NCBI RefSeq assembly: GCF_002294985.1
Contig: NZ_NSGE01000002.1
Coordinates: forward strand, 496,001 to 560,000
Length of the DNA: 64,000 nucleotides
From: Mesorhizobium sp. WSM3862
Lineage (GTDB): Bacteria > Pseudomonadota > Alphaproteobacteria > Rhizobiales > Rhizobiaceae
Direction: 5' to 3'
Shown: positions 26,897-37,006 of the stretch, piece after piece
How positions within the stretch are numbered: the first letter of the stretch is position 1
How the letters are laid out: every line of letters begins with the position of its first letter
Translations under genes and position numbers: made by a program
Notes under the pieces: model-generated
The model's input: the letters and a program-made list of their open reading frames with translations, nothing else
Told to the model about the DNA's origin: nothing
Database searches by the model: none

Positions 26897-27673
26897 TCAC
26901 ACTTTTCCTGGAATTGCTCTACCGCCGCTACGCCCGATCAATGTCCTGATCGGAAGCCATGCGCAGGCTTTAGTCTGTGCGGCGACTGTGAACAGCCGTT
27001 CGAGAAAAAGCCAGGCCGATTCATCGTGTACGAGATGGTGCGTGAGCAGGCCGACCGGTTCGCCACCGTCGAATGCATGCCGCAATTGCGCAATGATGGC
27101 CTGAACCAAGGACCCATGATCGCGACAGCCGCGCGTGCCATGCCAATCGACGATGTCGACATTGCTGTTGATGACCGGCACTGGGGCCGGCTTCGGCGGC
27201 CCAAAGACCGACAATGCCGCAAATCCTACCGATCCAAGCTGCGATACCAAGCCGGCGTCGATTCTGTTCCAGGGTGGCACCAGCATCGGAACGGCACGCG
27301 CGCCGTGCAGCCCGGTTAGGCGCGACAGCCCGCGAGCCATCTCATCGAGCACCGCCTGGCGTGGCCGATGGGCGCCGAGTTCCTGCTTTTTCTGGTCCTG
27401 CGGCGCATAGTTTCGGTGCGCCCAGCCATGGATGGCGACCGAGGCATGCGGCGCCTCGTCAAGCCGGACGACAAGCCTCTCGTCGGTCAGCGCCGGAATG
27501 ACGGCCAGAGTGAGCGGAACCTCGAATGCACGGGTGAGTTCCAGCAGCCGATCAAGCGCAGCCGTCGGATCCACAGCGTCGTCGTCGCGCAACCAGAACT
27601 CCGCCTTGCGGTCCGCCCGTCGCCAGCACGCCAGTTCTTCCACGAAGGGCTGCCAGATCTGATCGACTGTCAT
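26897..27673 (-). CDS. Polysaccharide deacetylase-family protein
   Basis: Product of 258 residues with a cut-down NodB-like fold: FWLRDDDA carries the catalytic Asp pair, VAIHGWAHRNY provides the H-x3-H metal motif, and LVPPWNRID matches the third motif (Pro-Trp substitution of R-x-PY). The C-terminal VGLLTHHLVHDE holds the last histidines. These describe a zinc-dependent de-N- or O-acetylase of the family often found in polysaccharide loci. No signal peptide, so it is likely cytoplasmic, acting on precursors. Its ATG overlaps the stop of the upstream GT4 gene by 4 bp (ATGA), implying that the two work on the same product. Confidence 0.8.
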   Translation of the reverse strand: MTVDQIWQPFVEELACWRRADRKAEFWLRDDDAVDPTAALDRLLELTRAFEVPLTLAVIPALTDERLVVRLDEAPHASVAIHGWAHRNYAPQDQKKQELGAHRPRQAVLDEMARGLSRLTGLHGARAVPMLVPPWNRIDAGLVSQLGSVGFAALSVFGPPKPAPVPVINSNVDIVDWHGTRGCRDHGSLVQAIIAQLRHAFDGGEPVGLLTHHLVHDESAWLFLERLFTVAAQTKACAWLPIRTLIGRSGGRAIPGKV

Positions 27674-28758
27674 GCAACCGCGATCTTCGCAAGAAGTTCG
27701 GAAAGACGCGCCGCTGCAGTAGCGAGGGAGCGTTCTTCGAGGATGAAACGTCTGGCGTTGCCGGCCATGACGGTTCTTTCCTCGCCACGGACCAGAAGCC
27801 TTTCGATGGCAGACGTGAACGCCGCCACATCGCCCGGCGGGGTGAGAAATCCGGTTTGGCCATCCCGCACGACCTCCGGCACGCCGGCGATGTCCTGCGC
27901 CACCACCGGAAGGCCGGCAGCTTGTGCTTCAAGATAGGCAACGCCATAAGCTTCGCCGCAACCCGGCCAGACGTAAATCCCTCCACTGTAGAGGACATCC
28001 GGCACGGCGGCTGGCTCGATCGCGCCAAGCCATTCGATCCGGTCGGCGGGAAGGCCGGCGAATTGCGCTTTGACCTCGTCACGGGCAGGCCCGTCCCCGA
28101 CGACCGACATGGTCCAGGGCAGGTGGCCGATCGGAGCGAGGGCGTGCGCGAGCATGCGATAGCTATCGACCTTGTCGCCCGGTCGCATCATGGCGACGGT
28201 AACGAGACGCGTCGGACAACCACGCGCCGGCAGTTCCCGGAATACCGATGTGTCGATGAAGGGCGAAAGCATGCCGAAAACGGCGTCTGGAAGAGCGTCT
28301 GTCAGTCCCCGACGATCCCTTTGCGTGAAGCAGATGTTCAGCGCCGCCTGTTCGACGGCTCGCGCCACCAAGGCTTGCATATCGGCCCAAAAACCGACGT
28401 TGCGCCGCTTCGAATAGGAGGCTTCCGCGGTCACATAGGGGATGGCAAAGGCCGACGCCAGCTCGGGCCCGATCAGGTCGGGCGCCTTGTAATAGAGATG
28501 ATAGGAGAACCAGAGGTCGGGCTTGCCGTCACGCTGCCAAAGCTCTGTCAGCCGCGCGACTTCCTGTCGGGCTTCGACCTTGAGCGCATCGAAACTTTTC
28601 GACTCCGGTTCGCGTAGATAGAAGCGCAATTCGGATGCCAGATCGACGCGATGCCCTCCATGCTCAAGCGCCTTGATCAACATCCGTGCCATCTGACGGT
28701 CGCCAGAGGCAACGGCATGATTGGGCGACTTCAGCGGCGCGTAGAAGGCAATTCGCAT
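27670..28758 (-). CDS. Glycosyltransferase family 4
   Basis: Product of 362 residues. Family features: N-terminus IAFYAPLKSPNHAVASGDRQ, VTVAMMRPGDKVDSY, VVGDGPARDEVKA donor loop, and the E-x7-E region CGEAYGVAYLEAQAAGLPVV with VPEVVRDGQTG following. It transfers a sugar from a nucleotide donor in the cytoplasm. The gene is coupled to the deacetylase at 26897 through a 4-bp ATGA overlap. Upstream it is divergent from the DUF3095 gene across about 90 bp. Substrates are unknown. Confidence 0.87.
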   Translation of the reverse strand: MRIAFYAPLKSPNHAVASGDRQMARMLIKALEHGGHRVDLASELRFYLREPESKSFDALKVEARQEVARLTELWQRDGKPDLWFSYHLYYKAPDLIGPELASAFAIPYVTAEASYSKRRNVGFWADMQALVARAVEQAALNICFTQRDRRGLTDALPDAVFGMLSPFIDTSVFRELPARGCPTRLVTVAMMRPGDKVDSYRMLAHALAPIGHLPWTMSVVGDGPARDEVKAQFAGLPADRIEWLGAIEPAAVPDVLYSGGIYVWPGCGEAYGVAYLEAQAAGLPVVAQDIAGVPEVVRDGQTGFLTPPGDVAAFTSAIERLLVRGEERTVMAGNARRFILEERSLATAAARLSELLAKIAVA

Positions 28759-28845
28759 CGCCGGAGCCTATCATTGGAAAGCCTGCGCAAGTCAATTTCG
28801 AAGCATGATCGAGTTTCACCTTCAAGCAGTGGAATGTGCTATTGC

Positions 28846-30012
28846 ATGCTCATGGAAACAGCCGCAGCGTCCGACCCGTTCGTCGCTTCCTTGCCGGTGT
28901 TCGCGAAGTTCGAAAGCGTTGCCGACATCGACAACTATCGGCCGCTCCCCGATGGCTGGGCGCTGGCCACCGCCGACATCGTCGGCTCGACCAAGGCGAT
29001 CGGGGCCGGGCGCTATAAAACCGTGAATATGGCCGGCGCCAGCGTCATTTCGGCGCTGCTCAATGCGCTGGGTCGGCAAGATCTTCCCTTTGTCTTCGGC
29101 GGCGACGGCGCGCTCGTGGCGTTTCCGAGCTCGGCCCTGGAGATAACGCGCAACGCCCTGGCGGCGGTCCAGCGATGGGTGGCGGACGAGTTGGCCCTGA
29201 CCCTGCGCGCCGCAATCGTGCCGATAGAGGATATAAGAGCGCAAGGCCTCGACGTTCGGGTAGCGAGGTTCCGGGCCTCCGAAGCGGTGTTCTATGCCAT
29301 GTTTGCCGGCGGCGGCGGCAGTTGGGCGGAAGCCGAGATGAAAGCGGGGCGCTACCTGATCGATCCTGCGCCGGCCAACGCGCGGCCGGATTTGACCGGT
29401 CTCTCCTGCCGCTGGAGCCCGATCGAAGCCCGGCATGGCGAAATCGTCTCGATCATAGCCGTTCCGGGGGCCTCGCGCGATGTGCGCGGCTTTCAGGTTC
29501 TGGCTTCCGACATCATCGCCCTTGTCGGTCGACAGGAACGCGATGGCCATCCGGTGCCGGTGAACGGGCCGGCCTACGGTTTTTCGCCCGCCGGCCTCGA
29601 TCTCGAGGCCCGGGCCGTCGCGCCGGCGGGAAGGCGGTGGTTGTCGAAGCTGTGGATAGTGTTCTTGTTGTCGCTTGCGGCTGTGACCGATCGATATGGC
29701 TGGACGATCGGGAGGTTCGATCCGAAGATCTACAAACGCGACGTGGCCAGCAATTCGGATTTCCGGAAGTTCGATGACGGCTTGAAGATGACCATCGATG
29801 TAGATGCGGATTTGTTGCAGCGGATCGAGCACCGGCTGCAGCAGGCGGAAGAGGCGGGCATTTGCACCTATGGCCTGCACCGCCAGCAATCGGCCTTGAT
29901 GACTTGCCTCGTCGCCTCGCCGCTGCAGCGCGATCACGTTCATTTCATCGACGGCGCCGCCGGCGGTTATGCGATGGCTGCCGCAAGCCTGAAGGCGAAG
30001 GTGTCGGCCTGA
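28846..30012 (+). CDS. DUF3095 protein, degenerate cyclase-like
   Basis: Product of about 388 residues; in-frame ATGs at 28834, 28846 and 28852 compete and none has a strong ribosome-binding site. ALATADIVGSTKAIGAGRYK resembles the first metal motif of class III cyclases, and FVFGGDGALVAFP resembles the second. The lysine that selects the base in true cyclases is replaced (FVFGGD instead of DKxxGD). The rest, including LSCRWSPIEARHGEIVSII and GGYAMAAASLKAKV at the end, matches the DUF3095 family, which has no demonstrated activity. A hydrophobic stretch, LWIVFLLSLAAVTDRYGW, lies in the middle. It is divergent from the GT4/deacetylase pair. Confidence 0.78.
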   Translation: MLMETAAASDPFVASLPVFAKFESVADIDNYRPLPDGWALATADIVGSTKAIGAGRYKTVNMAGASVISALLNALGRQDLPFVFGGDGALVAFPSSALEITRNALAAVQRWVADELALTLRAAIVPIEDIRAQGLDVRVARFRASEAVFYAMFAGGGGSWAEAEMKAGRYLIDPAPANARPDLTGLSCRWSPIEARHGEIVSIIAVPGASRDVRGFQVLASDIIALVGRQERDGHPVPVNGPAYGFSPAGLDLEARAVAPAGRRWLSKLWIVFLLSLAAVTDRYGWTIGRFDPKIYKRDVASNSDFRKFDDGLKMTIDVDADLLQRIEHRLQQAEEAGICTYGLHRQQSALMTCLVASPLQRDHVHFIDGAAGGYAMAAASLKAKVSA

Positions 30013-30120
30013 CGACGGCTTGCGGAGATCCATTTTCCGCAATATGCCTCGGGGTTGTTGGGCCCACATGAGCCTCGCCGTGGAAGCGGGCAGTCTGTCC
30101 ATATTGAGGAAAACAGATTT

Positions 30121-31464
30121 TTGGACGCCTCACGATCGACATATGACAGTCTGCTGAACCGGATTTCGACGCGCACCGCGCAAGTCGGGGTGATCGGACT
30201 GGGTTATGTCGGATTGCCGCTGGCGGTCGCGGTAGCACGCGCCGGCTCCCCGGTTTTCGGCTTCGACATCGAAGCCCAGAAGGTCGAGAATCTGAACAGC
30301 GGGCAATCCTACATCGAGGCGGTGACGTCCACTGCCCTTGCCGTCGAGGTGTCGAGCGGACGGTTTCGCGCCACTGCGGATTTTGCCGAACTGGCCGTCT
30401 GCGATGTCATCATCATCTGCGTTCCGACGCCGCTGACGAAAAACCGCGAGCCAGACCTCTCCTTTGTCAGGAACACGGCAGGCACCATCGCGAAGCATCT
30501 GCGTCTCGGCCAGCTGGTCGTGCTGGAATCGACCACCTATCCCGGCACCACCGACGACGTGATCAAGCCCATCCTGGAACAAACCGGCTTGCAGTCGACA
30601 ATAGACTTCTTCCTTGGCTTCTCGCCCGAACGCGAGGATCCCGGCAACCGCAGCTTTGAAGTCGCGACGATCCCCAAGGTCGTGGCAGGCGACGGCATTG
30701 AAGCGGCGGCGCTCGTGAAGGCCTTCTACCAAGGTGTGGTCAAGACCGTCGTTCCGGTTTCCACCACCGCGACCGCCGAGGCGGTCAAGCTGACGGAAAA
30801 CATCTTTCGCTCGGTCAACATAGCCCTGGTCAACGAGTTGAAGGTCGTGCTCGGTGCGATGGGCATCGACATCTGGGAGGTGATCGAGGCGGCAAAGAGC
30901 AAGCCCTTCGGCTACATGCCTTTCTATCCTGGGCCCGGACTTGGCGGGCACTGCGTCCCCATCGATCCTTTCTACCTGACGTGGAAGGCGCGCGAATACG
31001 AACTGCCGACCCGCTTCATCGAGCTGGCGGCAGAGATCAACACGGCTATGCCGCGTCATGTGGTCGATCAACTGGCCAGGGCGCTGGACCGGCGTTGCGG
31101 CAAGGCTCTCAGCCGCTCGCGCATTCTCATCATTGGGCTCGCCTATAAGAAGAATGTGCCGGACATCCGCGAGAGCCCTTCATTGCGGCTCATTGAACTC
31201 ATCGAGGAATGGGGCGGCAAGGCCGAATTCCACGATCCGCACGTCAGAGAAATTCCGGCGACACGGGAGCATATGCCGATCAAGGGGCGTCGGTCTGTCG
31301 AATTGAGCGAGGGGACCTTGAAGGATTTCGATGCTGTCGTCGTTGCAACCGACCACGACGCGATCGACTATCAGGCGATCGCCGATCACGCCCTTCTGAT
31401 CGTCGACACGCGCAATGTTTTCGGCCGCCTCGGGCTAGCCCGAGAGACGGTGGTAAAGGCCTGA
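30121..31464 (+). CDS. Nucleotide-sugar dehydrogenase (UDP-GlcNAc/UDP-hexose 6-dehydrogenase type)
   Basis: Product of 447 residues. It has an N-terminal NAD site (VGVIGLGYVGLPLAVAVARAG), the hinge with the catalytic cysteine in GPGLGGHCVPIDPFYLTWKA, and a C-terminal UDP-binding domain (IGLAYKKNVPDIRESPS). The GGHCVPIDPFY form is typical of the WbpA/WbpO group that oxidises UDP-N-acetyl-hexosamines or hexoses to uronic acids, rather than of GGSCFPKD UDP-glucose dehydrogenases. TTG at 30121 with GAGG 11 nt upstream is chosen over a TTG at 30055. It can supply uronic-acid donors to the glycosyltransferases in this cluster. Which sugar is not determined. Confidence 0.88.
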   Translation: MDASRSTYDSLLNRISTRTAQVGVIGLGYVGLPLAVAVARAGSPVFGFDIEAQKVENLNSGQSYIEAVTSTALAVEVSSGRFRATADFAELAVCDVIIICVPTPLTKNREPDLSFVRNTAGTIAKHLRLGQLVVLESTTYPGTTDDVIKPILEQTGLQSTIDFFLGFSPEREDPGNRSFEVATIPKVVAGDGIEAAALVKAFYQGVVKTVVPVSTTATAEAVKLTENIFRSVNIALVNELKVVLGAMGIDIWEVIEAAKSKPFGYMPFYPGPGLGGHCVPIDPFYLTWKAREYELPTRFIELAAEINTAMPRHVVDQLARALDRRCGKALSRSRILIIGLAYKKNVPDIRESPSLRLIELIEEWGGKAEFHDPHVREIPATREHMPIKGRRSVELSEGTLKDFDAVVVATDHDAIDYQAIADHALLIVDTRNVFGRLGLARETVVKA

Positions 31465-31731
31465 CGGCGGTCTGAGCCGGCGAATTCTTTGCTCGATGTC
31501 AGGATCGTGGTTGCACTCGGCCGGCAGCGTCGACACATAATGCCGCGAGTAAATAGATACAGTTAGCCTGTCGCTCGCCCGCACGGACAGCCAGTTGCGA
31601 AGTTCTTCGCCGGCTTTTCCTGCCAAAGCTGGCTTCATTGACTTCGGGGATCTCTTCTTGGGGTCGTTGGCGGACTGTGTTGTGGGCGGATCAAAGGACA
31701 ATGCCTCGTCTTCGAGGAGTTTCGAGATAGC

Positions 31732-33072
31732 ATGAGCACAACGCAAGCAGAAATTTCCACCATCCTCATGGATAAGGTAGCCGATTGGCTGAACCAATCG
31801 GTACTTGCCGGCAACGACCTGGAAACATTGGTAAAAGGCTTTTGCGAACGGCTGGCTGCTGCCGGCCTGCCGTTGAAGCGGGTGCATTTGAGCTTTTCGA
31901 TGCTTCATCCGCTTTATGATGCGCTTGGCTTCACCTGGGTTCGCGGCCGAGGCTTAGAAATCGAAAGCTTCCGCAATGAGCCCGGCGCGCCGTCCGACAG
32001 GTTCCTGACCAGCCCATACTATCATCTGCTCAGCAACAAGCTCGACCACCTGCGACGCCGGCTCGACCCGTCGCTGCCATCGGAGTTTCCTGTTTTCGAT
32101 GATCTCAGGCTTATAGGCGTCACCGACTATTTGGCTTTCGTGCATTCCTTCAACGGCAACGCCAGTCAGGGCATGATGGGGTCCTGGTCCACCGACAGTG
32201 CCGCAGGGTTCAGCGACAGCATGATTTCGGCGCTGCTGCGCATCCAGAACCATCTCGCTATGGCAACCAAGATGGCGGTGCTCACCAAGCTCGCCGACAA
32301 CATGATGACCACTTATCTCGGCGGCGACGCCGGCAGGCGCGTGCTTGACGGTCAGATCAAGCGCGGCGAGGGCGATACAATCCGGGCCGCGCTGGTCATG
32401 GGCGACATGCGCGGGTCGTCAAGGCTTGCCGAAACCTCCGGCCGTGAAATCTATATCGATACGCTGAACCAGTTTTTCGACGCCGTTGCAGCACCTTTCA
32501 ATCGCAAAGGTGGGCAGATCATGAGTTTCATCGGGGATGGCTTCATCGCCGTTTACCCTTGCGAAAGGCATCGCTCGCAGTCCGAGATCGCCTGCCAGGC
32601 TGCTCTTGCGGCAGCGCGCAGCGCCACAGCGCGCGTGACGGATCTCAATCTGCGCAGAAAGGAAAAGGGGCTAATCGACATAAAATTTGGTATCGGTCTA
32701 CATGTCGGCAATGTGATGTTCGGCAATGTCGGGCTTACCGACCGGCTCACATTCTCTGTCTTCGGCTCGGCTGTAAACGAGGTCCAGCGTCTCCAGGTAC
32801 TGACCAAGAAATATCCGCACAGCATTCTCGCCAGCAAGGACTTCGCCAGCTATTGCGGCGCCAGCAACTGGCTGACGCTCGGCAGCGAGGAACTGGCTGG
32901 CATCAAGCAGAAGCTGACGGTGCTCTCACCCGATCTGTCGGGTGCTCTCGCAGTCGATGAAGACGGTGCGCTGGAGCCGGTTTATGACCGAAGATCGGAC
33001 GCCGAGCAGGTCATGCTGCTTCACCGCGATGCCGCGCGGCTGTCGGCGGGCGACCCGAGCAAGCTCCAGTAA
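31732..33072 (+). CDS. Class III cyclase-like protein lacking the base-selecting lysine
   Basis: Product of 446 residues with a novel N-terminal half (about 1-200) of unknown fold and a C-terminal class III cyclase domain. AALVMGDMRGSSRLAE carries the first metal Asp and GGQIMSFIGDGFIAVYP the second. At the position where adenylate cyclases have Lys (DKFIGD) it has Ser (MSFIGD). The GIGLHVGNVMFGNVG and VNEVQRLQ segments keep the glycine-rich turn and transition-state Arg. It could therefore use another nucleotide or be a regulatory pseudo-cyclase. It lies between the nucleotide-sugar dehydrogenase and the peptide transporter, with about 270 bp upstream that hold no supported gene. Confidence 0.8.
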   Translation: MSTTQAEISTILMDKVADWLNQSVLAGNDLETLVKGFCERLAAAGLPLKRVHLSFSMLHPLYDALGFTWVRGRGLEIESFRNEPGAPSDRFLTSPYYHLLSNKLDHLRRRLDPSLPSEFPVFDDLRLIGVTDYLAFVHSFNGNASQGMMGSWSTDSAAGFSDSMISALLRIQNHLAMATKMAVLTKLADNMMTTYLGGDAGRRVLDGQIKRGEGDTIRAALVMGDMRGSSRLAETSGREIYIDTLNQFFDAVAAPFNRKGGQIMSFIGDGFIAVYPCERHRSQSEIACQAALAAARSATARVTDLNLRRKEKGLIDIKFGIGLHVGNVMFGNVGLTDRLTFSVFGSAVNEVQRLQVLTKKYPHSILASKDFASYCGASNWLTLGSEELAGIKQKLTVLSPDLSGALAVDEDGALEPVYDRRSDAEQVMLLHRDAARLSAGDPSKLQ

Positions 33073-33213
33073 CCGCCACGACCTGATCCGAAGTTTCCGG
33101 TAGACAGTCCGGTCGCCAGTTCCGCCACTGGCGACCTTTCCGAATCCAAGTTGCTCTAAGCTGGCAATAGGTTAGTCTCGCTTCCGAACCTGCCAGATTG
33201 GGGCTGGTGTGGA

Positions 33214-35109
33214 ATGAATTCGGGTGTTGATCTGCTGCGGATCGAGGATGTTGGCATCTCTTTTGCCATCATCGGGGGACCGTTGCATGCCGTCAGGCGC
33301 GCAAATCTTCGCGTCCTGCCCGGCAAGGTTACCGCGCTTGTGGGCGAGTCCGGCTCCGGAAAATCGGTTCTCAGCCAGGCAGTGATGGGCATTCTGCCGG
33401 GATCAGCCCATGTTCGCGGCCGTATCCTGTTCTCCGATCCCGAAAGGCCCGGCACCACGCAAGATATCCTGAAGATGCCACGTGATGGACCCGAAATCCG
33501 GGCATTGAGAGGCAGCCGCATCGGCAAGATCTTTCAGGAGCCGATGACATCGCTGTCGCCGCTGCACACGATCGGCAACCAGGTCAGCGAATCCTTGCAG
33601 ATTCATACCCCCATGGCTCGGGCGGAGCGCAAGGCGCGGACCGAGGAAATGCTCGGTCTTGTCGGCTTTCCGAGTCCCAAACGCGCCTATGATATGTATC
33701 CCTTTGAGCTTTCAGGAGGATTGCGTCAGCGCGCCATGATCGCCATGGCGCTTATCTGCCGGCCCGCCCTGTTGATCGCCGACGAGCCGACGACGGCGTT
33801 GGACGTCACCATCCAGGCGCAAATCCTCCATTTGCTGCGCGGCCTTCAGACCAAGCTGAACATGGCGATGTTGCTGATCACCCACGACCTCGGCGTGGTC
33901 GCCAACGTCGCCGACGAGGTCGTGGTCATGTACCATGGCGAGATCATGGAAGCGGGACCTGTCGAGGCGATATTCCGCCGACCAGGTCACCCCTACCTGA
34001 AGGGCCTGATGGCAGCCGTTCCGCATTTCGACCTGAAGCCTGGCGAAAGGCTAAAGGCGCTGCGCGAGGTGCCGGTGAATGTCGAGAGCCTGCTCGGCAA
34101 GCAGACGGCGCCGCCGTCGAAGGGGCCAGACGATATCCTGTTGTCGGTCAGGGATCTGAAAAAGACCTTCACAATCCGCAAGTCCGGATTGTTTGGCGGG
34201 GATCATCAAACCACGGTTCGCGCCGTGGGCGGCGTGAGCTTCGATATCAGGCGCGGCGAGTGCCTGGGGCTGGTCGGCGAAAGCGGCTCCGGCAAAACCA
34301 CGGTCAGCAAGATCCTTATGCGGGCTATCACCCCTAGCGGCGGCTCAGTGACGTTCAACGGCCGCGATGGAGCGATCGACGTCTTGCAAGGCGAGGGAGA
34401 CGCCCTGCGCATGCTGCGCGCCAAAATCCAGATGGTCTTCCAGGATCCGGTTTCATCGCTGTCACCTCGCATGACGGTGGAGAACATCCTGAGCGAGCCG
34501 CTGGAGATCCATCAACGTGGCGATGCCGCGTCCCGACTCGCCACTGTCAAGAGCCTGATGCAGGCGATCGGGCTCGATCCGCGCTTCATCAAGCGCTATC
34601 CCCACAGTTTCTCCGGCGGGCAGCGTCAGCGTATCGGCATCGCGCGCGCGTTGGCGCTGGGCCCTGAACTGCTGATCTGCGACGAGCCGGTTTCGGCGCT
34701 CGACGTCTCTGTCCAGGCGCAGATCTTGAACCTGCTGAAGGACCTGCAGAAGGAACTGGGCCTGACCTACCTGTTCATATCGCACAATCTGGCGGTGGTG
34801 GACTACATGGCAGACCGAATCGCAGTGATGTGCGGCGGGCGTATCGTCGAGCTTGCGCCACGCGAAACTCTGCTGAGGAAACCGATCCACCCCTACACGC
34901 GCTCACTCGTCGCCGCAGTACCTTTCCCCGACCTCGACAGGCCGATGGATTTCAAGACGCTGAAGCTCAGCGGCGCTTCCGACACCAGCGCATGGGGACC
35001 GCAATTCCGCGACGAGGGCGACGAGGATGTACTGTCGCCGCTCGATCTTGGTGGCGGCCACCTCGTGCTGGCCCGACGTTCGGCCGATGCCAGCGAGCTA
35101 CGCCATTGA
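33214..35109 (+). CDS. Dual ATP-binding protein of an oligopeptide-type ABC transporter (DppD-DppF fusion)
   Basis: Product of 631 residues containing two complete ABC ATPase domains. The first has Walker [22 protein letters not shown] and [12 protein letters not shown]. The second, from about residue 310, has [20 protein letters not shown] and [12 protein letters not shown]. Each is followed by the oligopeptide-transporter extension ([15 protein letters not shown] and [15 protein letters not shown]). All catalytic motifs are intact, unlike the ABC protein at 22701. It energises the two permeases at 37007 and 38002. It is the first gene of a four-gene operon; its stop overlaps the binding-protein start by 4 bp (TTGA). 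Confidence 0.93.
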   Translation: MNSGVDLLRIEDVGISFAIIGGPLHAVRRANLRVLPGKVTALVGESGSGKSVLSQAVMGILPGSAHVRGRILFSDPERPGTTQDILKMPRDGPEIRALRGSRIGKIFQEPMTSLSPLHTIGNQVSESLQIHTPMARAERKARTEEMLGLVGFPSPKRAYDMYPFELSGGLRQRAMIAMALICRPALLIADEPTTALDVTIQAQILHLLRGLQTKLNMAMLLITHDLGVVANVADEVVVMYHGEIMEAGPVEAIFRRPGHPYLKGLMAAVPHFDLKPGERLKALREVPVNVESLLGKQTAPPSKGPDDILLSVRDLKKTFTIRKSGLFGGDHQTTVRAVGGVSFDIRRGECLGLVGESGSGKTTVSKILMRAITPSGGSVTFNGRDGAIDVLQGEGDALRMLRAKIQMVFQDPVSSLSPRMTVENILSEPLEIHQRGDAASRLATVKSLMQAIGLDPRFIKRYPHSFSGGQRQRIGIARALALGPELLICDEPVSALDVSVQAQILNLLKDLQKELGLTYLFISHNLAVVDYMADRIAVMCGGRIVELAPRETLLRKPIHPYTRSLVAAVPFPDLDRPMDFKTLKLSGASDTSAWGPQFRDEGDEDVLSPLDLGGGHLVLARRSADASELRH

Positions 35110-37004
35110 TCAGCCGGCGCACCGTCCTTGGACTCATGGCTTCGGCGTTTGTGCCGGGCACGTTGCGCGCAGGCGATCTGGAGCCGGAATTTCTTCAGCC
35201 GCTTCTGAAGGCCCTGGCCCTGCCGGCACTCTCCGAGCGCTTGCCCAAGAGCCCGCGCGTGTTGAATCTCGCTGCGATCGGGCGGCAGCCCGGCCAGTAT
35301 GGCGGCACGCTGCGCACGATCATCGGCAGTCAGAAAGATATCCGGATGATGACGATCTACGGATATGCTCGCCTGGTCGGCTATGACGAAAAGCTCAACT
35401 TGCAAGCCGACATTCTTGAAAGTTTCGAGGTGGCAGACGATCGCGTCTTCACCTTCAAGATACGGGAAGGACATAAATGGTCTGACGGTAGCCTGCTGAC
35501 GCCGGAGGATTTTCGCTATTGCTGGGAAGATGTCTGGCTGAACGACGAACTTTCGCAAGGCGGGCTCGCCCCGGCCCTGCTGGCCGACGGCAAACCGCCA
35601 CGCTTCGAGATCGTCGATCCGTTGACGGTCCGTTATAGTTGGGATGCGCCGAATCCCGACTTCCTGCCCAAGCTCGCTGCTGCTTCGCCGCTATCGCTTG
35701 TTCTGCCGGCCGCCTATCTCAAGCAGTTCCACAAGAAATACCAGGATCCATTCCGGCTCGCCGGCCTGATGGAGGAGAACAGGGCCAAGAAATGGACGCT
35801 CCTGCATATCCGCATGTCGCGGCAGTATCGCCCGGAGAACCCGGAACTGCCGACGCTCGATCCCTGGCGGAACCGGACCAAGCCGCCGGCTGAGCAGTTC
35901 GTCTTCGAGCGCAATCCGTTCTTTCACCGCATAGACGAGAATGGCCGGCAACTGCCCTATGTTGACCGGATTGTCATGAATGTGAGCTCGTCGGCGATTA
36001 TTTCCGCCAAGACCGGCGCGGGCGAGAGCGACCTGCAATGCATGGGAATTGATTTCAGCGATTACTCCTTCCTGAAGGACGCGGAGAAGCGCTACCCGGT
36101 CAAGATGTATCTCTGGAAACGCACACAGGGTTCGCGACTGGCGCTGCTGCCCAATCTGAATTGTGCCGACCAGGTCTGGCGTGGCCTTTTTCGCGACGTG
36201 CGCGTGCGTCGAGCACTGTCGCTCGCTGTGCACAGGCGCGAGATCAATATGGCCGTGTTCTATGGATTGGCGCAGGAAAGTGCCGATACGATCCTGCCGG
36301 AGAGCCCGCTCTACCGGCCCGAATTCGCGAAAGCCTGGGTTACCTACGATCCTGATCAGGCCAATGCCCTACTCGACGAGGTCGGGCTTCAGACGCGTGA
36401 CGATGACGGCCTGCGGATACTTCCCGATGGACGCCCGGCGCAGATCGTCGTGGAAACGGCCGGCGAAAGCACGCTGGAAACGGATGCGCTCGAGCTCATC
36501 AGCGATCACTGGCGCCAGATCGGTATCGCCCTGTTCATCCGGACTTCGCAGCGCGACATCTTTCGCAGTCGCGCGCTTGGCGGCCAGATCATGATGTCGA
36601 TGTGGTCGGGCATCGACAATGGCGTGCCGACCGCCGATATGAACCCGTACCAGCTGGCCCCCACCATTGACGACCAACTGCAATGGCCGCTCTGGGGTGC
36701 TCACTACTTGTCTCGTGGCAGGCTCGGCGAGGCGCCCGATCTTCCGCCGGTGGTCGAGTTGATGACCTTACTCAAGCGCTGGAACGCATCGACCGAAGCC
36801 ACGGAGCGCGCTGAAATCTGGAATTCAATGCTGTCGATCTACACCGATCAGGTGTTTTCGATCGGCACGGTGAACGGAACATATCAGCCGGTTCTGGCCT
36901 CCTCGCGGCTGCGCAATCTGCCTGACAAGGCGCTCTACGGCTACGACCCGACCGCCTATTTCGGTGTCTACATGCCCGATACATTCTGGCTTGGAGAGTC
37001 CTGA
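35106..37004 (+). CDS. Periplasmic substrate-binding protein, SBP family 5, Tat-type signal
   Basis: Product of 632 residues from a TTG at 35106 that overlaps the preceding stop. The N-terminus SRRTVLGLMASAFVPGTLRA contains a twin-arginine-like motif (S-R-R-x-V-L) followed by a moderately hydrophobic core, so export by Tat is likely. The mature part is SBP_bac_5: DRVFTFKIREGHKWSDGSLL with TPEDFRY is the family signature, and VRRALSLAVHRREIN is the typical later helix. It is longer than the usual 500-550 residues. It captures a peptide, opine or sugar-linked substrate for the transporter. The frame from 34830 is a shadow of the upstream ATPase gene. Confidence 0.88.
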   Translation: MISRRTVLGLMASAFVPGTLRAGDLEPEFLQPLLKALALPALSERLPKSPRVLNLAAIGRQPGQYGGTLRTIIGSQKDIRMMTIYGYARLVGYDEKLNLQADILESFEVADDRVFTFKIREGHKWSDGSLLTPEDFRYCWEDVWLNDELSQGGLAPALLADGKPPRFEIVDPLTVRYSWDAPNPDFLPKLAAASPLSLVLPAAYLKQFHKKYQDPFRLAGLMEENRAKKWTLLHIRMSRQYRPENPELPTLDPWRNRTKPPAEQFVFERNPFFHRIDENGRQLPYVDRIVMNVSSSAIISAKTGAGESDLQCMGIDFSDYSFLKDAEKRYPVKMYLWKRTQGSRLALLPNLNCADQVWRGLFRDVRVRRALSLAVHRREINMAVFYGLAQESADTILPESPLYRPEFAKAWVTYDPDQANALLDEVGLQTRDDDGLRILPDGRPAQIVVETAGESTLETDALELISDHWRQIGIALFIRTSQRDIFRSRALGGQIMMSMWSGIDNGVPTADMNPYQLAPTIDDQLQWPLWGAHYLSRGRLGEAPDLPPVVELMTLLKRWNASTEATERAEIWNSMLSIYTDQVFSIGTVNGTYQPVLASSRLRNLPDKALYGYDPTAYFGVYMPDTFWLGES

Positions 37005-37006
37005 GC

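Noticed and set aside
31435-31641. Minus-strand ORF of about 68 codons between the nucleotide-sugar dehydrogenase and the cyclase
   Set aside because: No ribosome-binding site or recognised domain; it overlaps the dehydrogenase 3' end. Kept as an unsupported small ORF.
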